From an uncultured Eggerthella sp. (GTDB lineage: Bacteria > Actinomycetota > Coriobacteriia > Coriobacteriales > Eggerthellaceae), in NCBI GenBank assembly GCA_902470405.1, contig CABRGJ010000063.1:1-5900 (forward strand): a DNA stretch of 5,900 nucleotides. The letters are read 5' to 3'. This document shows positions 1 to 5,653 of this stretch, in pieces. A program made the translations under genes and the position numbers. The notes beneath the pieces are model-generated. The model saw only the letters and a list, made by a program, of their open reading frames with translations. It did not search any database and was not told the DNA's origin. How positions within the stretch are numbered: the stretch's first letter is position 1; each line of letters opens with the position of its first letter.

Positions 1-45
1 CGTGATGTGCTGCTATTCCCTCATATGCGCGACGAAGCCAAGTAA
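1..45 (+). CDS. lysS: Lysyl-tRNA synthetase, C-terminal end only (partial)
   Basis: Only the last 14 codons and the TAA stop (43-45) are in the window; the reading frame is open from base 1. The visible residues read RDVLLFPHMRDEAK. The RDV(I/L)LFP-x-MR block is the characteristic last segment of class II lysyl-tRNA synthetases, where it closes the catalytic core just before the stop (this is family knowledge). The enzyme charges tRNA-Lys with lysine in the cytoplasm. The stop lies 14 bases before the clpC start, with no room for a promoter or a terminator, so the two genes are probably co-transcribed. With so few residues the call rests on the motif and its position at the chain end; another class II synthetase of the same subclass is the only reasonable alternative. 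Confidence 0.82.
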   Translation, partial: RDVLLFPHMRDEAK

Positions 46-47
46 AG

Positions 48-53
48 AGGAGG
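48..53 (+). promoter_or_regulatory. Strong Shine-Dalgarno of clpC
   Basis: A perfect AGGAGG lies 6 bases before the ATG at 60 and fixes the start of clpC. It begins just after the lysS stop codon, so ribosomes ending on lysS finish right at the clpC initiation region. Confidence 0.9.
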
Positions 54-59
54 TGGCGT

Positions 60-2681
60 ATGTCGTTCGACAAGTTCACTGACAAGGCACGTAAGGTGCT
101 GGTTTTGGCGCAAGAGGAAGCCCGTGGGCTTCATCAGCCTTACGTCGGTACCGAGCACGTGCTCTTGGCTCTACTGAAAGAAGAAGACGGCCTTGCAGCT
201 CAAGCTCTAGAACGTTTGGGTGTGCACTACGAAGCAACAGTGGCGGCCATTCGTCGTATCGTCACGATTGACGAATCGACCGACGTGTCGGGTCATCTGA
301 GCTTCACTCCGCGCGTGAAGCGCGTGTTGGAGAATTCCCTGCGTGAAGCTATGCAGATGGGACAAAGCTACATCTCGACCGAGCATCTGCTGCTCGGCAT
401 CATCCGCGAGAACGAAGGCACGGCCATCGAAGTGCTCGAGCGCATGGGTGTCTCGGGCGACGATTTGCGTGCAGCGCTGAACGACCTGGTCGGTCAGTCT
501 TCGGTGTTCGCAGGCCAGCAGTTCGATCCGCAAGCAGCGGCATCGGATAGCGTACTCAAGGAATTCAGCGTTGATCTTACGAAGAAAGCTGCTGAAGGCA
601 AGCTGGATCCTGTTATCGGGCGTGCAGGCGAGATTGAACGCGTCATGCAGATCCTGTGTCGTCGCCAGAAGAACAACCCGTTGCTTCTGGGCGAGCCGGG
701 CGTCGGCAAGACTGCGGTGGTCGAAGGCCTTGCGCAGCTGATCGTAGCCGACCAGGTGCCCGATATCCTGCGCAACATGCGCCTCGTTACGCTCGATGTT
801 TCCGCGTTGGTGGCGGGTTCGAAGTATCGTGGCGAATTCGAAGAGCGCCTGAAGAAATGCATCAAAGAGGTCGAGCAATCGAACGACATCATCTTGTTCA
901 TCGACGAGCTTCATACGCTCATCGGTGCAGGTGCGGCTGAGGGTTCGATGGATGCTGCGTCGATCTTGAAACCGCCGTTGTCTCGTGGCGAGATCCAGAT
1001 CATCGGTGCTACTACGCTCGATGAATACCGCAAACATCTCGAGAAGGATTCTGCATTCGAGCGCAGGTTCCAGACGGTCGTCATCAAAGAGCCAAACGAG
1101 GAACAGGCCGTGCGTATCATGGAAGGCTTGCGCGACAAGTACGAAGAGCATCATCATGTACATTTTTCGGATGATGCACTTCAGGCTGCTGTTTCGCTCT
1201 CCGATCGTTATATCCAGGATCGCTTCCTGCCTGACAAGGCTATCGATGTGCTTGATGAAGCAGGCGCGCGCATGCGCATTCGTAACATGGTGTTGCCGGA
1301 TGAGATCCAAGAGCTTGACGACAAACTTCGTCAGCTGCGCGCTGAAAAGGATGCGGCCATCGCCGATCAAGACTTTGAGCGTGCTGCTGAAGTGCGCGAT
1401 CGAGAAGCGAAGGTGCGCGAACGCAAGAAGGCACAGGCTGATTGGGAAGAGAAGACCCAGAAGGTCATCAACGAGATCGGCGTCGAAGACATCGCAGATG
1501 TCGTCTCGATGACCACAGGTGTTCCTGTTTCCAATCTCACCGAAGCCGAGACCGAGAAACTGCTGCGCATGGAATCGGTACTTCACGAGCGTGTTATTGG
1601 TCAAGATGAAGCGGTCACGGCGCTCTCGAAGGCGATCCGCCGCAGTCGTTCAGGCCTCAAGGATCCGAAGCGCCCAGCAGGTTCATTCATCTTCCTTGGC
1701 CCTTCAGGTGTCGGCAAGACTGAGCTTTCCAAGACGCTCGCTGAATTCCTGTTCAATTCGCAAGATGCACTCATCTCCTTCGACATGTCAGAATACATGG
1801 AGAAGCACACGGTGTCTCGCTTGATCGGTTCGCCTCCGGGTTATGTTGGTTACGATGAAGGCGGTCAGCTTACTACTGCAGTACGCCAGCGTCCCTATTC
1901 GGTCGTCTTGTTCGACGAGATCGAGAAGGCGCATCCCGATGTCTTCAATATCTTGTTGCAGATCCTTGAAGAGGGTCGTTTGACCGATGCGCAAGGTCGC
2001 ATGGTGGACTTCCGCAACACGGTCATCATCATGACCTCTAATGTTGGCGCACGCGAGATCACCACTACCGCGCCGCTTGGATTCTCTTCGGGCGGAGCAA
2101 CGGGCTTGAACGACGAAGAGATCAAAATTCGCGTGATGAGCGAGGTCAAGCGTCTTTTCCGTCCAGAATTCCTGAACCGTATCGATGAGATCATCGTGTT
2201 CAAATCGCTCACGGAAGACGAGATCGTCCAGATCGTCGATCTTATGGTGGCGGATCTGCGCGATCGTCTGATCGAGCAGAACATGACCATCAACATGTCG
2301 GATGCTGCGAATCGCTATATTGCCAAGGAAGGCACCGACCTTTCCTTCGGTGCTCGTCCGCTGCGCCGCGCTATCCAGCGCTTGCTCGAAGATCCTATCT
2401 CCGAGCAGATCTTGGAGGGCAAATGGACCAGTGGTTCGGTCATCGATGTGGATGTGGAGGACGTCACGGATGAAGGGTCATCTGATGCGGTCCTCGCGGA
2501 CGACACAAAGAAGAAACTCGTCTTCAAGCAGGGGTCAGGTTCGATTCCTGCACCGCGCAAACGCGATACTATCGCAAAAGAGGCGGAGCTCATCTTGGGT
2601 AGTTACGATCTTGGTCGTGCAGGGCTCTCTCGCGGGTCGGGTTCAGGGCGCGGGTCTTCAGGAGACTCTGCTGCCGATTAG
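60..2681 (+). CDS. clpC: ClpC, Hsp100 AAA+ unfoldase of the ClpCP protease
   Basis: This ATP-driven hexameric unfoldase threads substrates into the ClpP peptidase in the cytoplasm. The order of domains is visible. Two Clp-N repeats occupy about residues 1-145 (GTEH at 30-33 and STEH at 106-109). AAA+ ring 1 has Walker A GEPGVGKT at 211-218, Walker B ending in DE at 282-283 and an arginine-finger region FERRF at 333-337. A short UVR-type coiled-coil middle domain spans about 418-456 ([12 protein letters not shown] at 438-449), which marks ClpC rather than ClpB. AAA+ ring 2 has Walker A GPSGVGKT at 547-554, Walker B LFDE at 617-620, FLNRIDE at 704-710 and sensor-2 GAR at 764-766. LGF at 673-675 sits where the ClpP-docking loop is expected. 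At 873 residues it is longer than Bacillus ClpC (about 810); the excess is mostly a Gly/Ser-rich tail. All catalytic residues are intact. The start is fixed by AGGAGG six bases upstream. No ctsR, mcsA or mcsB lies directly upstream; lysS does. Confidence 0.97.
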   Translation: MSFDKFTDKARKVLVLAQEEARGLHQPYVGTEHVLLALLKEEDGLAAQALERLGVHYEATVAAIRRIVTIDESTDVSGHLSFTPRVKRVLENSLREAMQMGQSYISTEHLLLGIIRENEGTAIEVLERMGVSGDDLRAALNDLVGQSSVFAGQQFDPQAAASDSVLKEFSVDLTKKAAEGKLDPVIGRAGEIERVMQILCRRQKNNPLLLGEPGVGKTAVVEGLAQLIVADQVPDILRNMRLVTLDVSALVAGSKYRGEFEERLKKCIKEVEQSNDIILFIDELHTLIGAGAAEGSMDAASILKPPLSRGEIQIIGATTLDEYRKHLEKDSAFERRFQTVVIKEPNEEQAVRIMEGLRDKYEEHHHVHFSDDALQAAVSLSDRYIQDRFLPDKAIDVLDEAGARMRIRNMVLPDEIQELDDKLRQLRAEKDAAIADQDFERAAEVRDREAKVRERKKAQADWEEKTQKVINEIGVEDIADVVSMTTGVPVSNLTEAETEKLLRMESVLHERVIGQDEAVTALSKAIRRSRSGLKDPKRPAGSFIFLGPSGVGKTELSKTLAEFLFNSQDALISFDMSEYMEKHTVSRLIGSPPGYVGYDEGGQLTTAVRQRPYSVVLFDEIEKAHPDVFNILLQILEEGRLTDAQGRMVDFRNTVIIMTSNVGAREITTTAPLGFSSGGATGLNDEEIKIRVMSEVKRLFRPEFLNRIDEIIVFKSLTEDEIVQIVDLMVADLRDRLIEQNMTINMSDAANRYIAKEGTDLSFGARPLRRAIQRLLEDPISEQILEGKWTSGSVIDVDVEDVTDEGSSDAVLADDTKKKLVFKQGSGSIPAPRKRDTIAKEAELILGSYDLGRAGLSRGSGSGRGSSGDSAAD

Positions 2682-2684
2682 CAC

Positions 2685-3950
2685 CTACGTCTGCTTCGAG
2701 CGCTTCCAGAAGAATACTGCGGCAAGCGAACAACCGAGAGCGCAAAGCGCGAGCGTTGCGCCGACCAGTCCGACCATGGAAAGACCGATACTGCTTACTA
2801 CAACACCCCCGATAGCAGTGCCGAATGCGATGCCGATATTGAACGAGGTAGGCTCGATCGATGCGGCGAGCACCATTGCATCGGGGTGCTTGCGGCGTGC
2901 GATATCCATGAACATGCTGATGCACTGGATCGAGAATGAATACATGAGCAGCGCAATAAGGAATATCGCGCCAATGGCGAAGGATGCCTGAGGGCCTGCT
3001 GTCCACAGCGCGAAGAGTGCGATCGCCATCCCTGCGAAGATGGATGGGAGCGACTTCATGCCGAACCGCAGGTCGAACAGGCCAGAGAGCAAGTCAGATA
3101 CGAAGCAGATGCAACCGAACACCAGCAGCACAAGACCAGATTCGACCGTGGTTAGGCCAAGCACGGTCTCAAGGTAGGGCGCAACATAACCGTAGAACGT
3201 ATAGACTGCGCCAACACCGAACATGAAGATGCCAACCCCGAATAGAAGCGCGGGCTCCCCTAGTAGTTTCACTTGCTTTCTTGGGGAGGTCTGCGCGCTT
3301 TTTGTCTGTGGACTTTTGGGGATGGCAATGACGAGCAAGATAGCAGAGATGAGCGCGAACACGAAAGCGCCTTCCATAGCGAAATGCCAGGTGAAATACT
3401 CGACGATGAAGCGGCCGACGCTGGTTGCCAATACGAGCGCGATCGAGAAAGCAGCATAGATCACCGAAATGCCCATCGAAGAATGTCTAGGGCCGAGTAG
3501 TTCAGGAATGTAGGTCGTTGCAACTGCAAGCAATGCTCCTGATACCGCACCCATGATGACGCGCGATACGAGCAGCACGCCAAATGCGCTTGCAGTCATG
3601 GAAGCTAAGTTGCAGATGACGAAGATTATCAGGTAGATGGTGAATAGGCGTGAGCGACGGAATTGGCTTGTGAAGATGGCGAGAAGAGGGGTGGCGATCG
3701 CATAAGCAAGTGCGAAGAAGCTGATCAGGTCACCTACTTGGGAGAGCGAACAATCGAAGGCCTCTGCAAGTTCTGGCTCGATGCCGATCACGACGAACTC
3801 GGAACAACCGAGCGAGAAGCCAAGCAGTACGAGCAGTGCATAGGTGAACCAGCGTCGGGCAGGTGGAAGTTTCGAGAGCGATCCCGTCCAGCTTGCCTTC
3901 TTTGAAGGACGTGCGACTTCGTTTTCTTGTGTGGTGGTCTCATTCGTCAT
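2685..3950 (-). CDS. Major facilitator superfamily transporter, DHA1 (AraJ/YdhP-like) exporter
   Basis: This 421-residue inner-membrane protein has about 12 hydrophobic segments (first near 36-57, last near 390-415) and a central polar loop near 211-231. Such proteins are proton-driven antiporters of drugs, sugars or metabolites; the substrate cannot be read from sequence. Supporting motifs are GFSLGCSEFVVIGIEPELAE (44-63), the usual TM1 signature of DHA1 efflux carriers, the motif B-like RVIMGAVSG (130-138) in TM4, and FNIGIAFGTAIGG (370-382) in TM11. The TM2-TM3 loop (SQFRRSRL, 95-102) is a degenerate motif A without the usual GxxxDR. The N-terminal 35 residues are polar and presumably cytoplasmic. 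The start at 3950 is the most upstream possible, because an in-frame TGA lies three codons before it; its Shine-Dalgarno is weak. The gene runs opposite to its neighbours, ends 3 bases from the clpC stop and diverges from ispD. A local repressor would be typical for this family, but none is in the window. Confidence 0.9.
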   Translation of the reverse strand: MTNETTTQENEVARPSKKASWTGSLSKLPPARRWFTYALLVLLGFSLGCSEFVVIGIEPELAEAFDCSLSQVGDLISFFALAYAIATPLLAIFTSQFRRSRLFTIYLIIFVICNLASMTASAFGVLLVSRVIMGAVSGALLAVATTYIPELLGPRHSSMGISVIYAAFSIALVLATSVGRFIVEYFTWHFAMEGAFVFALISAILLVIAIPKSPQTKSAQTSPRKQVKLLGEPALLFGVGIFMFGVGAVYTFYGYVAPYLETVLGLTTVESGLVLLVFGCICFVSDLLSGLFDLRFGMKSLPSIFAGMAIALFALWTAGPQASFAIGAIFLIALLMYSFSIQCISMFMDIARRKHPDAMVLAASIEPTSFNIGIAFGTAIGGVVVSSIGLSMVGLVGATLALCALGCSLAAVFFWKRSKQT

Positions 3951-4007
3951 AAAGCGTCATTCTACGAGAACCCTTTTTACCCTGCAACACGTATGGCTCA
4001 ATCGCTG

Positions 4008-4031
4008 ACGGGATACAAGTCCGTATCTCGT
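4008..4031. repeat. Inverted repeat, candidate operator
   Basis: The left arm ACGGGATAC (4008-4016) and right arm GTATCTCGT (4023-4031) are reverse complements at 8 of 9 positions, separated by six bases (AAGTCC). The size and spacing resemble sites for dimeric repressors. It lies 58-81 bases before the start of the exporter on the minus strand, so it could sit in or near the exporter promoter. As RNA it could also form a short hairpin with one G-U pair. The dyad is visible; its function is inference. Confidence 0.4.
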
Positions 4032-4050
4032 TGCGCGAAGCAAGATGTCG

Positions 4051-4086
4051 ACAAATGAAACAAATGCAAAAACGCGATAAACGCGA
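4051..4086. repeat. Two adjacent pairs of 9-base-period direct repeats
   Basis: ACAAATG occurs at 4051 and again at 4060 (period 9), directly followed by AAACGCGA at 4070 and 4079 (also period 9). The four units fill 36 bases with almost no spacing. They lie between the inverted repeat and the ispD promoter region. They may be binding sites for a regulator, or simple slippage products; the sequence does not decide. Confidence 0.4.
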
Positions 4087-4143
4087 CGCCCCGTCATCCG
4101 TGTCTTCTTTCGCGACAAGGTGTAATGAAGTAAACTAAAGAGG

Positions 4144-4156
4144 TTGATATATTATT
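4144..4156 (+). promoter_or_regulatory. AT-rich -10-like region, possible ispD promoter
   Basis: The stretch TTGATATATTATT contains TATATT (4148-4153), a good match to a bacterial -10 element, 36 bases before the ispD start codon. I do not see a good -35 hexamer 16-18 bases upstream (4125-4130 reads ATGAAG). It is the most promoter-like segment in the gap, but no more than a candidate. Confidence 0.3.
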
Positions 4157-4178
4157 GCCATCAGCAGCTGTAATGATA

Positions 4179-4183
4179 AGAGG
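4179..4183 (+). promoter_or_regulatory. Shine-Dalgarno that supports the upstream ispD start
   Basis: AGAGG lies six bases before the ATG at 4190. It favours this start over the GTG at 4310, which would give a protein of ordinary IspD length (240 residues) but has only a short AAGG four bases upstream. Confidence 0.65.
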
Positions 4184-4189
4184 TTCATC

Positions 4190-5032
4190 ATGTCGCCGCA
4201 AACCATCGATCCCATCTTCGCACCCTCTGCTCTTGACGATGTTCTCAGCAAGATGCGTGAAGGCGATACCTTCGATGCATTGCGCGAGCAGCTTCAGCTG
4301 CAAGGCAAGGTGAACGAGAATGCCCAGACCGCCGTTATCATCTTGGCAGGCGGCAGTGGCGAGCGCTTCGGTCGTGAAGGTGGTAAGCAACTGGTCGAGA
4401 TTGCCGGCAAACCGATCCTCACACGTTCGGCGGAAGTGTTCGATAGCGTAGGAGATGTCGGCCTGATCGTCGTAGTATGCCCCGAAGAGCGTACTGACGA
4501 GTATCTGCGCAAAGCCATCGATCCGTTCCCGTTTGCAACACCTATTGTTATGGCGCCTGCAGGTTCCATTCGCCAAGAATCCGCATTCTCAGGTCTCGAG
4601 CTCGTGCCAGACAACTTCGAATACGTCATGCTGCACGATGGTGCTCGTCCGCTTATCTCGCGCGACCTGGTCGAACACACTATCAGCGTGCTGAAAGGCA
4701 ACATCGATTGCGATGGTGCAGTGGTGGGCCATCCGTCTATCGATACGCTGAAGATCGTTGAGAATGGCATCATCCAAGGAACGCCCGATCGCTCGGTATT
4801 CTGGAACGCACAGACCCCACAGGTCTTTCGTGCAGGCATCTATCGTCGCGCACATGCAGCAGCGCTTTCTGATGGCTTCGTCGGCACGGACGATTCAGCG
4901 CTCATCGAACGTCTAGGTGGTCGTGTGATGGTGGTCGAGGGCAAGCGTGACAATATCAAGCTCACGGTTCCCGAAGACTACCTCATCATCTCGGCCGCTG
5001 TCGCTCAAGCGCTGCGCGAAGGGGTCGAATGA
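4190..5032 (+). CDS. ispD: IspD, 2-C-methyl-D-erythritol 4-phosphate cytidylyltransferase
   Basis: The enzyme joins CTP and methylerythritol 4-phosphate to give CDP-methylerythritol and pyrophosphate, step three of the MEP isoprenoid pathway, in the cytoplasm. The CTP-binding glycine-rich loop [10 protein letters not shown] is at 52-61. R59 and K66 keep the seven-residue spacing of the catalytic Arg20/Lys27 pair of the E. coli enzyme. HDGARP at 149-154 holds the metal-binding aspartate (D150), and [10 protein letters not shown] (254-263) carries the conserved substrate-side lysine K257. The catalytic domain begins near residue 47. Ahead of it is a 46-residue extension that the roughly 236-residue E. 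coli enzyme lacks; its start rests on the AGAGG before 4190. The stop overlaps the ispF start. The related TarI ribitol-phosphate cytidylyltransferases share the fold, but the ispF partner makes IspD far more likely. Confidence 0.95.
   Translation: MSPQTIDPIFAPSALDDVLSKMREGDTFDALREQLQLQGKVNENAQTAVIILAGGSGERFGREGGKQLVEIAGKPILTRSAEVFDSVGDVGLIVVVCPEERTDEYLRKAIDPFPFATPIVMAPAGSIRQESAFSGLELVPDNFEYVMLHDGARPLISRDLVEHTISVLKGNIDCDGAVVGHPSIDTLKIVENGIIQGTPDRSVFWNAQTPQVFRAGIYRRAHAAALSDGFVGTDDSALIERLGGRVMVVEGKRDNIKLTVPEDYLIISAAVAQALREGVE
5018..5024 (+). promoter_or_regulatory. Shine-Dalgarno of ispF inside the end of ispD
   Basis: GAAGGGG lies within the last codons of ispD. It is four bases from the first ATG (5029) and seven from the second (5032), so the second ATG is equally or better placed as the real start. 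Confidence 0.6.
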
Positions 5033-5544
5033 TGCCAGTGCTCTCGAACATGAACGAGCTCTCGTCGTTGCGGATCGGTCTCGGCTATGATGTGCATGCC
5101 TTTGCTCAGGGGCGTAAGCTCATCTTGGGCGGTGTGAATATTCCGCATCATCAAGGGCTGGACGGTCATTCAGATGCAGACGTGCTCTTGCATGCGATCT
5201 CCGATGCGCTTCTTGGTGCAACGCGTCTTGGAGATATCGGCAAGCTCTTTCCAGACACGGACCCCGCTTTCGCGGGCGCTGATTCGCTCAAGCTGCTCAA
5301 GGTGGTGGCCGATCACGTGCGCGATGCAGGTTTTCAGATCCTTGATATCGATTGCGTCGTCGCGGCCCAAGCACCCAAACTCTCTCCACATCGTGATGCG
5401 ATGCGGGCAAATATCGCGCGTGCGTGCGATATCGCGCTTGAGAATGTGGGCGTGAAAGCCACTACCACCGAACACCTCGGCTTCGAAGGCCGCGAAGAAG
5501 GCATCTCGGCTCAAGCCGTTGCCCTTGTCTGTCGATGTTGTTAG
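5029..5544 (+). CDS. ispF: IspF, 2-C-methyl-D-erythritol 2,4-cyclodiphosphate synthase
   Basis: The enzyme cyclises CDP-methylerythritol 2-phosphate to methylerythritol 2,4-cyclodiphosphate with release of CMP, step five of the MEP pathway; family members are trimers with zinc in each active site. The zinc ligands are present: D21 and H23 in GYDVHAF, and H56 in [30 protein letters not shown] (68-81) and the nucleotide-binding [13 protein letters not shown] (143-155) are both family signatures. At 171 residues it is slightly longer than the usual 155-160, from about 14 extra N-terminal residues before RIGLGYD. Two adjacent ATG codons (5029 and 5032) are possible starts; the first overlaps the ispD stop as ATGA, implying translational coupling. 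IspE, the intervening enzyme, must be encoded elsewhere. The chain ends unusually in CRCC. Confidence 0.96.
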   Translation: MMPVLSNMNELSSLRIGLGYDVHAFAQGRKLILGGVNIPHHQGLDGHSDADVLLHAISDALLGATRLGDIGKLFPDTDPAFAGADSLKLLKVVADHVRDAGFQILDIDCVVAAQAPKLSPHRDAMRANIARACDIALENVGVKATTTEHLGFEGREEGISAQAVALVCRCC

Positions 5545-5559
5545 TGCCCTACGATCGAA

Positions 5560-5574
5560 GCGCGCTCCGCGCGT
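5560..5574 (+). terminator. Short GC-rich hairpin after ispF, weak terminator candidate
   Basis: CGCGC (5561-5565) pairs with GCGCG (5569-5573) around a three-base loop TCC, with one extra G-T closing pair (5560 with 5574). It lies 15 bases after the ispF stop. It is followed by ATTGGTT rather than a run of T, so it is not a canonical intrinsic terminator. It could attenuate transcription or protect the 3' end of the message. Confidence 0.3.
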
Positions 5575-5593
5575 ATTGGTTGCAGACGCTTTT

Positions 5594-5628
5594 AAATAGT
5601 GGCGCTCGCACCAAACGTGGTACTATTT
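5594..5628 (+). repeat. Imperfect dyad in the ispF-cysE gap
   Basis: AAATAGT (5594-5600) is an exact reverse complement of ACTATTT (5622-5628). Inside it ACCA (5610-5613) pairs with TGGT (5618-5621) around AACG, directly abutting the right outer arm. The two stems would stack, with a nine-base bulge (5601-5609) on the left side. The right arm overlaps TACTAT (5621-5626), a possible -10 hexamer for cysE, so the element may be an operator or leader structure. Function is inference. Confidence 0.4.
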
Positions 5629-5639
5629 CGCAAGACAAG

Positions 5640-5644
5640 AAGGA
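5640..5644 (+). promoter_or_regulatory. Shine-Dalgarno of cysE
   Basis: AAGGA lies nine bases before the ATG at 5654 and supports that start over the in-frame ATG at 5672. Confidence 0.7.
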
Positions 5645-5653
5645 ACTGACCCC

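Larger units (their letters stand above)
3951..4189. other. Divergent intergenic region between the MFS exporter and ispD
   Basis: This 239-base stretch separates two divergently read genes, so it should carry promoters for both. It becomes AT-rich toward ispD (about 4117-4160). It holds an inverted repeat (4008-4031) and two adjacent pairs of 9-base-period direct repeats (4051-4086), described separately. I see no convincing gene. The best ORF is 21 codons from the ATG at 3993, without a ribosome binding site. No RNA gene or terminator is evident. Confidence 0.75.

Noticed and set aside
207..1604. 465-codon open frame on the minus strand inside clpC
   Set aside because: It lies fully antisense to an intact, motif-complete clpC, and its translation shows no recognisable domain. 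Long antisense frames arise from the codon bias of the real gene.
2652..2668. Hairpin GGGTCT/AGACTC near the clpC stop as a terminator
   Set aside because: The stem is only six pairs with one G-T, it lies within the coding sequence, and no T-run follows.
2740..2761. Inverted repeat GCGCAA/TTGCGC at the exporter 3' end
   Set aside because: It lies within exporter codons in a GC-rich stretch, with a ten-base loop and no T-run on either strand. It is expected by chance.
2302..2991. 229-codon plus-strand frame across the clpC end and exporter end
   Set aside because: It is out of frame with clpC and antisense to the exporter. It has no ribosome binding site and no domain-like sequence.
3993..4058. 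21-codon ORF in the divergent gap
   Set aside because: No Shine-Dalgarno precedes the ATG, it has no recognisable features, and it overlaps the inverted repeat.
4144..4174. TTGATA with TGTAAT (19-base spacer) as the ispD promoter
   Set aside because: The hexamers are good, but transcription would begin near 4181, inside the ribosome binding site, leaving a leader too short for the visible AGAGG to work.
4094..4576. 160-codon minus-strand frame spanning the gap and the ispD start
   Set aside because: It is mostly antisense to ispD and shows no protein family character.
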